NCBI RefSeq assembly: GCF_018417595.1
Contig: NZ_CP070982.1
Coordinates: 1,017,501-1,081,500 of the forward strand
Source of the DNA: Pseudomonas entomophila
GTDB lineage: Bacteria > Pseudomonadota > Gammaproteobacteria > Pseudomonadales > Pseudomonadaceae
Reading direction: 5' to 3'
Length of the DNA: 64,000 nt
The notes beneath the pieces were generated by a model. The model did not search any database. It saw only the letters and a program-made list of their open reading frames with translations, and was not told the DNA's origin. Positions within the stretch are counted from its first letter, which is position 1, and the number at the start of each line of letters is the position of its first letter. The position numbers and the translations under genes are program-made. This document shows positions 44,645 through 54,857 of this stretch, piece by piece.

Positions 44645-45935
44645 ATTCTAAGCTGCCTACACGGCAGTGAACTCCCCTTACCGGGCGTACCAGATTTGCT
44701 TGATTTTCTGAGCTGCCTATACGGCAGTGAGCCCGTTGAACTCGCTTGGCTTGCTCAGCGTTACTTTCTGAGCTGCCTACACGGCAGTGAACTTTGAGCC
44801 AGACACGATCGTCGCCGAGCGCGAATTTCTGAGCTGCCTACACGGCAGTGAACCCGAGGACGCCACTGGCGAGGTCGAGGCATTCGTTTCTGAGCTGCCT
44901 ACACGGCAGTGAACCTGCGCTGGCCGTGCCCGGTTCATCCGCCGAATTTCTGAGCTGCCTACACGGCAGTGAACATGAAGAAGGCGGCGAGCGCGCAGAC
45001 CTGCGCTTTCTGAGCTGCCTACACGGCAGTGAACTTCACCGACGCGCCAGCCTCCACGATCCGCGATTTCTGAGCTGCCTACACGGCAGTGAACTTGTCA
45101 GCGCCCGGGTTGCGCGCTGCACGAACTTTTCTGAGCTGCCTACACGGCAGTGAACGCAGTACCACCTTCAACGTGCCAGACCTGCGTTTTCTGAGCTGCC
45201 TACACGGCAGTGAACGGTGACGCATTCCAAGGCCCTGACGGGCGGTGTTTCTGAGCTGCCTACACGGCAGTGAACATCAACCTGCTGCGGATCGAGGAGA
45301 ACCTCTCTTTCTGAGCTGCCTACACGGCAGTGAACAAGGTGGTACTGCCATCGCCCGCGCCGCCAAATTTCTGAGCTGCCTACACGGCAGTGAACTGGTT
45401 AGCGCAACGGCCGTTGTCAGCCTTGCGTTTCTGAGCTGCCTACACGGCAGTGAACTGACCTCACTGAGATCGACAGCATCTTGCAGTTTTCTGAGCTGCC
45501 TACACGGCAGTGAACAGCGCCACTAGTACATCGCCTTATGATGGGTTTTTCTGAGCTGCCTACACGGCAGTGAACACATGGCAGGCAACGCCGTTCCGCC
45601 GCTGGCGTTTCTGAGCTGCCTACACGGCAGTGAACGACAAGGAGGTGGCATACGAGGCTGGCCAGATTTTCTGAGCTGCCTACACGGCAGTGAACAAGAA
45701 CCCGCGCCGCCGGCTCGGCGTCGAGGTTTTCTGAGCTGCCTACACGGCAGTGAACGTGTTGGTCGCGACCTGCTGGGCCAGGCCGTTTTTCTGAGCTGCC
45801 TACACGGCAGTGAACGCGAATCGCCCGCCAAACTTCAATGGATCGTGTTTCTGAGCTGCCTACACGGCAGTGAACAGGTTGTTGGCCGGCGCCACCTTGT
45901 TCGAGGGTTTCTGAGCTGCCTACACGGCAGTGAAC
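44645..45935 (-). CRISPR. CRISPR array 1, type I-F, 22 repeats
   Basis: 28-nt repeat, on the plus strand TTTCTGAGCTGCCTACACGG + CAGTGAAC, which is the reverse complement of the usual I-F GTTCACTGCCGTGTAGGCAG + CTCAGAAA. 22 units at about 60-nt period, starting at 44645, 44705, 44765, 44826, 44887 and then regularly to 45908. Spacers are 32 nt, three of them 33 nt. The two leftmost repeats carry substitutions (CTAAG at 44645; TATACGGCAGTGAGC at 44705), which marks that as the old, distal end. The array is therefore read leftward, with its leader next to cas6f. Confidence 0.97.
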
Positions 45936-46065
45936 TAGAACCCGAATAACCTAACTGACTGAATGGATTAAGGAATAACTCAGTTCATGCCTCAATACCC
46001 TTTTTGCGACCACCCCTGTAAGTCATTGATTTTACGTGGGTGGCCACCTTCTCAAGAAAAAAGGG
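45936..46065 (-). promoter_or_regulatory. Leader of CRISPR array 1
   Basis: 130-bp AT-richer stretch between the newest repeat of array 1 and the cas6f stop. It shares elements with the array 2 leader (GACCCTTTTT, AAAAAGGGT, and GGGTTCTA or GGGCTCTA next to the first repeat), so it is the likely promoter and integration site. Confidence 0.7.
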
Positions 46066-46629
46066 TCAGAACCACGGCACGGTCGCGTTGCTACTCAAAC
46101 CATAACTCCCAAAGCCCCCTCCCTGTGCTTCATCGACAAGTGGGCCGTGGCGCACAAACAGCTTGAACAGTTGTCCAGTTGTGTGACTGCGCAATTGTGC
46201 AAACGGAAGGTCACTCAGCTTGCGCTTGCTGTCCGGTATGCGCTGCAAGGCTTCCTCTTCACTGATCCCGTGCCGCTTGACCAGCCGCCGACGCAGGCGC
46301 TCCGGGTTGCTGTCGACTTGCACCCGCGAAACGCATCGATGCCGAGCGTCAGCTGGCACCTGCTCAACGCCTGATGCCTGGGTATGGTCACGCATTCCGC
46401 TGAGCCAGTTGAGCGCTTGCAGTTGTTCCAGAGCGGTTTTGCATCCGTGCACGCGCAGGCGTTTGCCAAGGCTGTACGGTTTCGTACTGTGGTCCGGGAA
46501 GCTGATGCCGATATCGTTTCTCTGCAGGTCGTGCAGCGCCCGATGGAGCTTCGCCAGCAGCGCGCTCATCAACATCGCCTGGGGGAAGTCAGGGTCTGGC
46601 AGTAGCGTCAGTTCGAGGTACTGATCCAT
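46066..46629 (-). CDS. cas6f: Cas6f/Csy4 pre-crRNA endonuclease
   Basis: 187-aa RNase that cuts within I-F repeats and stays on the hairpin of the crRNA. Catalytic H29 is at the same position as in P. aeruginosa Csy4, and an arginine-rich helix (ERLRRRLVKRH) contacts the RNA. ATG 46629 is 3 nt after the csy3 stop. Last gene of the csy operon and next to array 1 leader. Confidence 0.95.
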   Translation of the reverse strand: MDQYLELTLLPDPDFPQAMLMSALLAKLHRALHDLQRNDIGISFPDHSTKPYSLGKRLRVHGCKTALEQLQALNWLSGMRDHTQASGVEQVPADARHRCVSRVQVDSNPERLRRRLVKRHGISEEEALQRIPDSKRKLSDLPFAQLRSHTTGQLFKLFVRHGPLVDEAQGGGFGSYGLSSNATVPWF

Positions 46630-46632
46630 GGC

Positions 46633-47658
46633 TCAGCCCGCCTCGCCAAACACACCGCCACGGATCAGGGTGGCAATGACAAAGTGCTGTTGCTCCAGGG
46701 CTGGCACCTTGTCCTTGAGTACCCAGCCGTCAAGCAGGGAGTAGAAGTCGTCCTTGCTCTTGTTGCGCGGCTGGCGATAGGCCTTGCCCTGGGTGGTGAC
46801 CGACCCATAGGGTTCGACGGCGATCGGCCCGTTGCTGGCGGCTTCCTCATACCAGGTGTCGATGCTGCGCAAGGCGTTGCCGACCTTCTGCGAGTGAAGC
46901 CCGGCAATGCCGCTGACGGTGTACAGGGTCTTGCTCTTGTCGCCACGGCCGCGGTCCATGATCAGTTCCTGGGACGGGAACACTTCCTGGCCGGCACCCA
47001 GGCGGGCAAGTGCGGTGATGCGCAGCAGCACATGCTGCTCACCGAGCAGGCCGTTGCTGATGATCTGGGCCAGCGCCTTCAGCGCCGTGGCATTGTTGCC
47101 ATGGCTGTCGAAATGGCGCAGGGACAGGCTGAGGGCGTCGAAGGTCCAGGTTTCTCGGGCCTGACCGTCCACCAGTTGTTCCACTTTGACTTCGACCTGC
47201 TCGGCGCCAATTCGGTTGCGCCAGAGGAAGCGGGCGTTGGCCAGGTTGCAGGCGTAGCGATAGGCCAGTTCGTTGAAACCGTTCTGTTCGGCATAGCCTT
47301 TCACGGTTGCTTGAAGTTTGTGCCGGTAAGCCGCGTCGTTGCAGGCCGATGGTTGGTCGATATTGCCCAGCACGCGCAGGGTGAACGAGACCTGAAGGGT
47401 ATCGGCGTCGTGGGGCAGGGTGGCGACATCAATAGTTTGCGGGTTCGGTTTCTGTACTTCGGCGTCCAGCTTGGCGGGGTCCAAGTCCTTGGTCTTCATG
47501 CGGTTGGAAATGGTGCCGCGTACGGACTTTTCACGTACGGCAATTGGCACCCAGCTGTCGCGTTTTTCCCAGTTGCCAGCATGGAACAGCGCGTCCGACG
47601 GGTCGAGCTTGCGCTCGAAAGCCAGAACGGAGGCGGTCTTGAGGGTGTCAGTGGTCAT
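46633..47658 (-). CDS. csy3: Cas7f/Csy3 backbone protein
   Basis: 341-aa RAMP protein that forms the six-subunit spine of the Csy complex. N-terminus [23 protein letters not shown] and [14 protein letters not shown] are typical. ATG 47658 has AAGGATTTGCC upstream; a TTG two codons earlier is ignored. Confidence 0.95.
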   Translation of the reverse strand: MTTDTLKTASVLAFERKLDPSDALFHAGNWEKRDSWVPIAVREKSVRGTISNRMKTKDLDPAKLDAEVQKPNPQTIDVATLPHDADTLQVSFTLRVLGNIDQPSACNDAAYRHKLQATVKGYAEQNGFNELAYRYACNLANARFLWRNRIGAEQVEVKVEQLVDGQARETWTFDALSLSLRHFDSHGNNATALKALAQIISNGLLGEQHVLLRITALARLGAGQEVFPSQELIMDRGRGDKSKTLYTVSGIAGLHSQKVGNALRSIDTWYEEAASNGPIAVEPYGSVTTQGKAYRQPRNKSKDDFYSLLDGWVLKDKVPALEQQHFVIATLIRGGVFGEAG

Positions 47659-47689
47659 TGGCAAATCCTTCTGTAATGAGATGACGGCT

Positions 47690-48667
47690 TCAGTCGAAGT
47701 TGAATACGATGTCGGGTTGGTAATCGTTTCGGCAGCGGTAGAGCCCGCTTTCCACGCAGACAGTCGGGTACCAGAGCAGCTGCTCCATTGATTCCAGGCG
47801 GTGTGGACTCAGCCATTCACCGATGCTGTAAAGGCTCTCCACGATCCGAACCGGCGTGTCGCTGTCACGGGCATTGAGTACCGAGCCAGCGGGTTGCAAC
47901 GGCGTCAGCGCGCCGTAGCCGACCGGAATGGGTACGATCCAGCCGAGGCCCTGACGGTCGTTGTGCCAGGCTGCCTTGCCGCTGGCGTCGGGTTCGCCGG
48001 CGTGCCAATTGATCCGGGCCAGTGACAGCAGTGCATCCAAGGCGGTGGCGCCAGGCTGGGTGCTCTGCAGTTCGTTTTGCCGTTGCATCAATAGGTCATG
48101 GCGTTCGACCAAAGTGAAGCCAGGTAGCCAATTGGGGGCGGTGTTTGCAAACACTTCCTGGCGATCGTCTTCACTGCCACTCAGGGGCATGAAGTAAGGT
48201 GTCTGATCGGTGGTTGGTTGTATCGCCGGTACGAAACTACCACCTGCAAGTCGCAGGCTGTGGAGCAGGTCCAGCAGTTGCCGGGCGAGCGTATTGGCCT
48301 GGGACGGGTCATCCAGCGCTGCCCCTTTCACACCCAGCAACAACGTGAGCTCCAGATGGATTCGACCCTCTTCGACGATGGGAGAGGGGCTGCCATTGCG
48401 GTCATTCGGGTTGCGTGTGAGGTGCAGGGCTTTCACATAGCGGTCCGAGCTGGCCTGCTCTTCGTGTTGGTGGACAACGACACCAACTGCCGGGAACCTC
48501 AAGTCGATGCCTGTCGCACGTGCCTTGCGCTCCAGCGCGCACATCAGCCCAGTGAACGCTGTCATGGACGGGAAGCCGTGAGTCAGAGGGCTGGAAATTG
48601 AATTAGCGTTTTGAATGCGCAAGTGAGGCAGAACCAGAAGTGCCTCCAGTTTTGCAAGTTCAGACAC
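47690..48667 (-). CDS. csy2: Cas5f/Csy2
   Basis: 325-aa Csy2, which caps the 5' end of the crRNA together with Csy1. The [21 protein letters not shown]-terminus and GLMCALERK helix are family-typical. GTG start overlaps the csy1 end by 8 bp. Confidence 0.93.
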   Translation of the reverse strand: MSELAKLEALLVLPHLRIQNANSISSPLTHGFPSMTAFTGLMCALERKARATGIDLRFPAVGVVVHQHEEQASSDRYVKALHLTRNPNDRNGSPSPIVEEGRIHLELTLLLGVKGAALDDPSQANTLARQLLDLLHSLRLAGGSFVPAIQPTTDQTPYFMPLSGSEDDRQEVFANTAPNWLPGFTLVERHDLLMQRQNELQSTQPGATALDALLSLARINWHAGEPDASGKAAWHNDRQGLGWIVPIPVGYGALTPLQPAGSVLNARDSDTPVRIVESLYSIGEWLSPHRLESMEQLLWYPTVCVESGLYRCRNDYQPDIVFNFD

Positions 48668-49985
48668 GGTTGGCCTCCTTTTGACTGGCGGTGAAGCCTA
48701 GGGTGTGCTCGAGTGCCTTGCGGGCCCACTGCAAGTGCTCCGCATCGCTGACGGGGAAGCCTTTATGCCGGAGTAAATTGTTGAGCCAGAGCGCAAAGTG
48801 CTTTGCGACCTCATCTGGCCAGGTTTGCTGCTCGACCATTCGTTGAAGTGCCAGATCCTCGTCTGTGAAGTCTGCGCGAATGTCCAGGCTGGCACGGCCA
48901 GGATCCAGCCAAACCTGTTCACATAGGGGGAGGCGGCATTCCGAGGTACGGGTCCAGCCCGCAGGTAGTTGGGTGCGGATGCTCAATCCAAACGCGGTCA
49001 GGGCAAGGCCGAGTGCTCGCTGAATGCGGTCGAGGCGTTTGCGAGCGGCGAAGTCCGCAGGCGGTTCCTCCTTGAAGTGACCATATAGAGCATTCAGCTG
49101 GCGCTGTACTCCGTCAAAGCGATGGAAGCGCGAAAATGCGGAGTCGACCGACAGCAACGGTTTGAGTGCCAGTGATTTCCAGGTGGGGGGAAGGGAGGCA
49201 AGCAGGTAGTTCACACCGCCTCGTTCGCTATTGAGCTGGCTGATGTTCTGCGGTTTGGTGCCACCCAGCTTGCGTGCGACGAGTTCACGGTACTCGCGGT
49301 AAGTGTCGCTGTGTTCTTCGTTGTTGCGTCGCGCTTGCCGGGCGAGTTTGTTGGCTTCACCAAAGCGTGCATCGTTGATCTCCGTGTGCACGGCATGCAC
49401 CAGGCTGCTGGGAAACAGTGGTTGCAGCAAATGGAATGAGGCCGTCTGTGTTGGGTCGTTGCCTACACACCAGTACAGCTGCTTGGCTTTTTCATGGGAG
49501 ACCACCGACTCACCTTGGCGTATCAGGCCCTTGAAGGCTGCTGCCCACGCCGTGGCCTGCTCGATATCGGGCGTTAGCGCACTCAGCAGATCGGGATCGT
49601 CGTGCTGCAGCCAGTCGAGCAGCGCACGACCCTCGACCTGCAGTTTGAGAAATTTGTAGACGTCCAGTGCGGCAGCGTTGCCGACAATGTCTGTGGCGTA
49701 TTGGTCGCCCAATGAGTGGCTACCAACTTCCTTATGGGAGGGGAGTGATTTCGGATCGACGAACAGGCTGCTGCCACGGGCGTCTGGGTGGGTTGCCTTG
49801 AGTACATGGGTCACAGCCTGGATTTGTGTCACACGCCGGGCGGCGTCGGCGAGCCAGGTCGAGTACTCATATTTGGCGGCGGTGACGGGGTCGTCCTTGC
49901 CGTTGAGCTTGGTGTCGCGGCGGTCGTTGATGAACTGGATGATGGTGCTGCGGAATAAGCTTGATCGTGTGAGTTTTTCTTCCAT
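48660..49985 (-). CDS. csy1: Cas8f/Csy1 large subunit
   Basis: 441-aa large subunit that recognises the PAM and holds the 5' crRNA handle. VGSHSLGDQYATDIVGNAAAL, QNISQLNSERGGVNYLLASLPP and the C-terminal helical domain fit Csy1. ATG 49985, weak ribosome site. Upstream is a 112-bp native gap to cas2-3, into which an IS has inserted, so expression may depend on a local promoter. Confidence 0.95.
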   Translation of the reverse strand: MEEKLTRSSLFRSTIIQFINDRRDTKLNGKDDPVTAAKYEYSTWLADAARRVTQIQAVTHVLKATHPDARGSSLFVDPKSLPSHKEVGSHSLGDQYATDIVGNAAALDVYKFLKLQVEGRALLDWLQHDDPDLLSALTPDIEQATAWAAAFKGLIRQGESVVSHEKAKQLYWCVGNDPTQTASFHLLQPLFPSSLVHAVHTEINDARFGEANKLARQARRNNEEHSDTYREYRELVARKLGGTKPQNISQLNSERGGVNYLLASLPPTWKSLALKPLLSVDSAFSRFHRFDGVQRQLNALYGHFKEEPPADFAARKRLDRIQRALGLALTAFGLSIRTQLPAGWTRTSECRLPLCEQVWLDPGRASLDIRADFTDEDLALQRMVEQQTWPDEVAKHFALWLNNLLRHKGFPVSDAEHLQWARKALEHTLGFTASQKEANRV

Positions 49986-50081
49986 AAGAAACTCTGACTC
50001 ATTGCCAGCTTGGCAGTTTGTTGTGAACCAGCCTGGGCAAGGCTGGAATGTTTTTGAGCAGTCTTACCTGCAATTCACGAG

Positions 50082-51443
50082 GGGACTGTCAGATTTTTTG
50101 TGTGCGGGCCGGTAACGGCCTGCCGTCAGGCAGGCCCTGATTCTCACCAGGTCGGCCTGATGAACCGATCTCCGTACAGAATCGCAAATTGATTCATCGC
50201 GCTTTTCCAATCATGGGCCGGTTTTCCCCAATTGGCTGTTATGTTGCGCAATCCCAGCCAAATCAGTTTGGTCGCTGCGTCATCATTCGGGAAATGCCCG
50301 CGAGTCTTGATGACCTTGCGTAGCTGGGCGTTGATGCTCTCGATGGCGTTGGTGGTGTAAATCACCTTTCTGATGGCCGGTGGGAAGACGAAAAATGGAA
50401 TCACTCGATCCCAGGCGCGTCTCCAGGCAGCCACCACCGTTGGATATTTCTCGCCCCACGGCCCGTTCTCAAACTCATCGAGTGCTTGCTCAGCCGCTTC
50501 AGCATTAATGGCTTGGTAAATCGGCTTCAGCTCCTTGGCCAGAGCCCGCCGCTTGTCCCAGGCCGCGAAGTCGAGGCTGTTGCGGATCAGGTGCACGATG
50601 CACGTTTGCAACGTCGTCTCTGGAAACACGGCACTGAGAGCCTCTGGCATACCTTTGAGGCCATCGGTCACGGCAATCAGCACATCTTCGACACCGCGCG
50701 TCTTGAGATCGTTAAAGACCTTCATCCAAAACTTCGCGCCCTCGGTGTTCTCGATCCAGATGCCCAGGATATCCCGCGTCCCGTCGGGGAGGACGCCCAG
50801 GGCCAGGTAAATGGCCTTGTTGCGCACCAGGCCCTCTTCGCGGATCTTCACCCGCAGTGCATCGAAGAAAATGACCGGGTACATCGGCTCCAGTGGCCGC
50901 TGTTGCCACGCGCCAATCTCGTCCATGACCTCGTCTGTCACAGAGCTGATGAAGTCGGGTGAGACCTCTGTTCCATACTGCTCGGACAAAAAGGCTCGGA
51001 TCTCTCTGACCGTCATTCCACGGGCGTACATGGCGATGATCTTGTCATCGAAACCGGTGTACCGCCGCTCGTGCTTGGGGATCAGAATGGGCGAAAAACT
51101 GCCGTCTCGATCGCGAGGAATTTCCAGCCGCAGTGGGCCATCCCCCGTTAAAACCGTCTTGCCACTCTTGCCGTTACGCTGGTTGGTTTCATCCTCTGGG
51201 CGCTGCGCGCCCGGCGGATAGCCCAGGTGGTGGCCAAGCTCGGCATGCAGAGCGCGTTCGATCAGGGCCTTCTTGAACGCCGCAGAGGCATCCTCGATAG
51301 CTTCTGCGGTCATCAGGCCCTCACCGAACTGCTCCAGCAGCTCTTTGGGGATTTTGGGCAGGTCACGCAAGGGTTTCTTTTTGGTTGGCATACATGCACC
51401 TCTTACTCATGTTATGCCCGAACACAAAATTTCTGACACCCTC
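50082..51443 (-). mobile_element. IS256-family insertion sequence between cas2-3 and csy1
   Basis: 1362 bp, with an imperfect terminal inverted repeat: left end GGGACTGTCAGATTTTTTGTG, right end (reverse complement) GAGGGTGTCAGAAATTTTGTG (both quoted within 20-21 bases; matching core TGTCAGA..TTTTGTG). The 8-bp direct repeat TTCACGAG lies on both sides (50074-50081 and 51444-51451), the target duplication expected for IS256. One transposase gene on minus. Removing the element joins a 112-bp cas2-3/csy1 gap. Confidence 0.9.
50144..51391 (-). CDS. IS256-family transposase
   Basis: 415-aa mutator-type (DDE) transposase, full length. The DDE Asp/Glu are recognisable in FFDALRVKI, AVTDGLKGM and TTNAIESINAQLRK, with the C/H motif CIVHLIRNS. 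No frameshift, so the element may still move. It is transcribed in the same direction as the cas genes. Confidence 0.95.
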   Translation of the reverse strand: MPTKKKPLRDLPKIPKELLEQFGEGLMTAEAIEDASAAFKKALIERALHAELGHHLGYPPGAQRPEDETNQRNGKSGKTVLTGDGPLRLEIPRDRDGSFSPILIPKHERRYTGFDDKIIAMYARGMTVREIRAFLSEQYGTEVSPDFISSVTDEVMDEIGAWQQRPLEPMYPVIFFDALRVKIREEGLVRNKAIYLALGVLPDGTRDILGIWIENTEGAKFWMKVFNDLKTRGVEDVLIAVTDGLKGMPEALSAVFPETTLQTCIVHLIRNSLDFAAWDKRRALAKELKPIYQAINAEAAEQALDEFENGPWGEKYPTVVAAWRRAWDRVIPFFVFPPAIRKVIYTTNAIESINAQLRKVIKTRGHFPNDDAATKLIWLGLRNITANWGKPAHDWKSAMNQFAILYGDRFIRPTW

Positions 51444-51467
51444 TTCACGAGTAATGCCATTTAGCCA

Positions 51468-54400
51468 TTAGTAACGGTTCGTGCTCTTCTTGGCAAACCC
51501 CAAGACCGGGTGATACCGCCACCCTGACTTGCTGGAAGGGACGCTCACCGGGGTAAATCTCCTGGCACACTCCTCCAACGAAATGTCCTGCGCCACTGCC
51601 AACTCTTCCAATTGAGCCATCAGGTCGACCTCACCCCAAGGGCATATACCGCTTCCCAGGTGTGCTTGCAGGTCGACCCTTTCCAGCATGCTTTCACAGG
51701 CCAGGTAGTCCGGAGGTTTCCGCTTATCGGGTTGATGCAGGCTATGCAGGCATAGTCGTTCCTCATCGTCATCGAGCTTGAACACCAGATCGACCATTGG
51801 CTGTGTCTGCTTGCGAAACGGTTGGTGCTGGGGCAGTACCCAGGTCAGCGCGGCGTTTGGGTATTGCCATGCACAGGTGGCGTCCAAGTCGGATCTGCCA
51901 TCGCTAGGTAGCATCAGTTCCGCGAGGCGTCGATGTTCGAGGTCCACAAGATTGTCTTTGGTTTTCAAGGCAGCGTCGGGGCGAGGTTGAATACGCGGGC
52001 GAGCGTTGAAAGGAGCGAGGTCTTCCTGCGACAGCAGATGCTCAAGGCTGTGCTTGTTCAGGCGGAAGGGATGCCTGGGGTCCTTTGTGTCCTGTTCGAA
52101 ACCCGGATAGATGAAGGCAGCACAGCTTTCCTTTTCCGGGTCCGATTTGTTCTCGAAGTGTTTCAGGTTGAATTCGAACACCAGCAGATTCGGTGACATG
52201 CAAGGCATTCGTCGGTGCCGTTGCACGCGCCCTGCCAGTTGAACCAGCGACCGAACGGAGGAGGGTTCGACGATTGCCCAGTCGTAGTCATGATCTCGGC
52301 CAACCTCCGTGACAGGCGAGCCGAGCACCACGAACAGGTGGTCCAGTTCCGGATAGGCATCCAGTGCCTGGCGGACCTCGGGCAGGTCGTACACTGCTTC
52401 CGGCTGCTTGCGATTGAGGCATCGATCCAGCCGCGTCTCGATGGCCGAGCGCAGAATCATGGGGAAGCGTGAGTGATAGACGGCCAGGTGAATACGCTGT
52501 CCCGTTGCAGCTCCTTGTTTGAATAACGCCAGGGCGACATCGAACAACGGTTCGATATTAGCCATGCGTATCAGGCCAAAGCTCACACGCTTGGCGCTAC
52601 GCGGACAGGCCTGAGCATGGCGACCGTGGGCCTGTTGCATCGCCTGGAACAGCTGCCCGGCGAAGTGTTCGCGAACGCGGGCTTCAGTGTAGGAGCCTTC
52701 CATTTTCCAGGGCAGTATCTCGACATTCCGTATGGGCTTTTCACTTTCGATGCCCAACGCGGCAACGCGCCGGGACACGAACAGTGCATGCTGTTCGGCG
52801 AGCGTACCAGCACTGTCACAGTCGAAGTCGAGGGTTGAAAACTCGTCGACCCAAAGGCAGGGGATATCAATCTGCGGATGCGATGCATGCAGAGGTTCGC
52901 CACGATTGCGTCGATATTGCTGTCTGCCTGCCTGGTAAGCGTGGAACATGCCGGTCACCAGCGCCGGCGGCAGGGTCGCGGAGGAGAGCAGCACCCGCGA
53001 TCCAAGCATGCCGGCCCAATGCATCAGTCGGGTGAGTGCCGGCAGGTCGTTGAGGTCGAAGTCATCGAGTTCGTCCAGTACCAGGTCACCACTCATCAGC
53101 CTCAGCATCGGCGCGATCTGCCTCCCGGCGCGTTGCGCTTCGGTTGCTGGCATCAGGTGGTCGATGGTGCAGACCAGCAGCGGTGCCGCGAGCATGGCGC
53201 GGATGTGCGGGTCCCCCATCGCTTTACCCAGAAGCCCATGGCCATCGGTGTTGCCTTCGTAGAACACATGGCTGTCTTCATCTATCAGGTTCTGGATCGA
53301 GGCCGAACCATGGCGTTCATGCTGGGCTTCGAAGTACTCCTGTAGCAGCCCGGAGTCTGAACCGCCTACACGAATGGCCAGTTCGTTATCACCCAGGTAC
53401 AGGTCATGGCGATAGCTTTCGCCCGTCTGCCGGGTGAGCGTCCTCAAGCCCAAGGCGAAGGCGCAGCGCATGCCAAGCTGCGGGTTGGCGAGGGCATTCA
53501 TGATCCGCGCATTGGCCAAGGTCTTGCCGCAGCCGGTGGAGGCCATGTTGATGATGAACGCACCACGCTCGGCACTGGCATCGCGCAGGCTACCGGCCTT
53601 GTCGGCGGCTTTGTCCTGCCAGCGGAAGCGTTCTTCACCACTGCGTTTGCGCAAGCCCTTGTGCTGGACCAGGCGCGGCAGGTGGCGTTCGAAACGGGGC
53701 AGCGCGTGGACGATGCTGGCGCACATCCGCTCCACCCCCAGCAGGTGTTCATCGAGAGGTTGCTTGGGGCTACCGTCGCTGTTGGTGTTGGCGTGCAGTG
53801 GTGTCGTACCGTCACCCTGTACCCGCCGGCTATCGCCTGGGCCGAGGCTGGAATAGTGGTGGTCGCCAAGCATCAGGCTCAAGCGTGCCAGGTGCATTAC
53901 ATAAGGGTTGTGCAGCCAGTCGCCTTTGCCGGGTTTGTTGCGCAGTGCCAGCAACTGGTTGGCCAATTTGGCGGCTTTGGCTCGCCACTTCGGTTCGGTT
54001 ACCGGGAGGCCATGATCGAACTGCCAATAGCTGCCTGGCGATTCAGCACTGTTCGGGTCTGGTGTTTCGTTCCAGTGAGCGCTGATGTTCTCCAGCAAGT
54101 GTTCCAGCTTGCGGCGGTTCATGCCTAGGGTTCGGCTACCTAAACGCGTTTCAGTACCTGTGCGCTTGTCTTCGAGATTAGGCACCACCGGCAAACGGTG
54201 GTGGCTGACCACCAACCAACCAATGGCGGCTGCCAGAGGCGGAAGCTGGCGAAAGGGCGGAATGGTCTGAGTATCCAGGCCATCACGCATCAACCGGCCT
54301 GGTGCAAGCCAACTGGCGTCGTCCTCCAGGGTCGGGGCAGCCAAGCGTTGCAGCCATGTCTCATCGTCATCGTTACCCACGAACGCCTGGAGCAGGCGAA

Positions 54401-54857
54401 GTGAAATCCACTCGTGGCGATACAGGTTCCGGGTTATGGATTGTGTGCGTAGGCGTTTTTGGAACGAAGCACAGGATTTGCCGAGGTCATGCAGCAGCGC
54501 CGCCATGCGGGCAAGCAGTTGGATGTCCTCTGCGGTGTGCCAGTCGTTTTCGTCCTCTTTGCGCAGCATATCGCGTCGTGTGCTGTGGGTAGGGACCGCG
54601 CCCTGCGCATTGAAGCGGCTGGCATTGCCGACGATCCACAGCAGTTCACTGTGGTCCAGGCCGCGAATCCAGTGGCAGGCGACGGAGGTGTTGCGCCTGG
54701 CGGTTTTCCTCAGCAGGCGACGCAAGGTATCGAGGCCGGCTTTGGTGATGGGCGTTTGCCAGGTACGGTCACCGCGACGCTCGGCGAACTGATCCAGGAT
54801 CCGGCGGGTTTCGCTGAGCGCGCGTTTGTCGCATTGGGAGATCAACAGGATGTTCAC
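51468..54857 (-). CDS. cas3: Cas2-Cas3 fusion nuclease-helicase (type I-F)
   Basis: 1129-aa fusion. Residues 1-~90 are the Cas2 domain (NILLISQCDKRALSETRR). HD nuclease residues are in LLHDLGK (H123, D124) and in SHHRLP. Helicase motifs: Walker A STGCGKT, DELDDF box and SSATLP. It degrades target DNA and joins Cas1 in spacer acquisition. The start is GTG 54857, overlapping the cas1 stop as GTGA; the longer frame to 54947 lies in cas1 and is not used. Transcription then continues to the IS. Confidence 0.95.
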   Translation of the reverse strand: MNILLISQCDKRALSETRRILDQFAERRGDRTWQTPITKAGLDTLRRLLRKTARRNTSVACHWIRGLDHSELLWIVGNASRFNAQGAVPTHSTRRDMLRKEDENDWHTAEDIQLLARMAALLHDLGKSCASFQKRLRTQSITRNLYRHEWISLRLLQAFVGNDDDETWLQRLAAPTLEDDASWLAPGRLMRDGLDTQTIPPFRQLPPLAAAIGWLVVSHHRLPVVPNLEDKRTGTETRLGSRTLGMNRRKLEHLLENISAHWNETPDPNSAESPGSYWQFDHGLPVTEPKWRAKAAKLANQLLALRNKPGKGDWLHNPYVMHLARLSLMLGDHHYSSLGPGDSRRVQGDGTTPLHANTNSDGSPKQPLDEHLLGVERMCASIVHALPRFERHLPRLVQHKGLRKRSGEERFRWQDKAADKAGSLRDASAERGAFIINMASTGCGKTLANARIMNALANPQLGMRCAFALGLRTLTRQTGESYRHDLYLGDNELAIRVGGSDSGLLQEYFEAQHERHGSASIQNLIDEDSHVFYEGNTDGHGLLGKAMGDPHIRAMLAAPLLVCTIDHLMPATEAQRAGRQIAPMLRLMSGDLVLDELDDFDLNDLPALTRLMHWAGMLGSRVLLSSATLPPALVTGMFHAYQAGRQQYRRNRGEPLHASHPQIDIPCLWVDEFSTLDFDCDSAGTLAEQHALFVSRRVAALGIESEKPIRNVEILPWKMEGSYTEARVREHFAGQLFQAMQQAHGRHAQACPRSAKRVSFGLIRMANIEPLFDVALALFKQGAATGQRIHLAVYHSRFPMILRSAIETRLDRCLNRKQPEAVYDLPEVRQALDAYPELDHLFVVLGSPVTEVGRDHDYDWAIVEPSSVRSLVQLAGRVQRHRRMPCMSPNLLVFEFNLKHFENKSDPEKESCAAFIYPGFEQDTKDPRHPFRLNKHSLEHLLSQEDLAPFNARPRIQPRPDAALKTKDNLVDLEHRRLAELMLPSDGRSDLDATCAWQYPNAALTWVLPQHQPFRKQTQPMVDLVFKLDDDEERLCLHSLHQPDKRKPPDYLACESMLERVDLQAHLGSGICPWGEVDLMAQLEELAVAQDISLEECARRFTPVSVPSSKSGWRYHPVLGFAKKSTNRY

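Noticed and set aside
44507..45949. Open frames with repeating FLSCLHGSE peptides over the CRISPR arrays (also 56496-57832)
   Set aside because: They are translations of the 28-nt repeat; the regular 60-nt period and degenerate ends show arrays, not genes.
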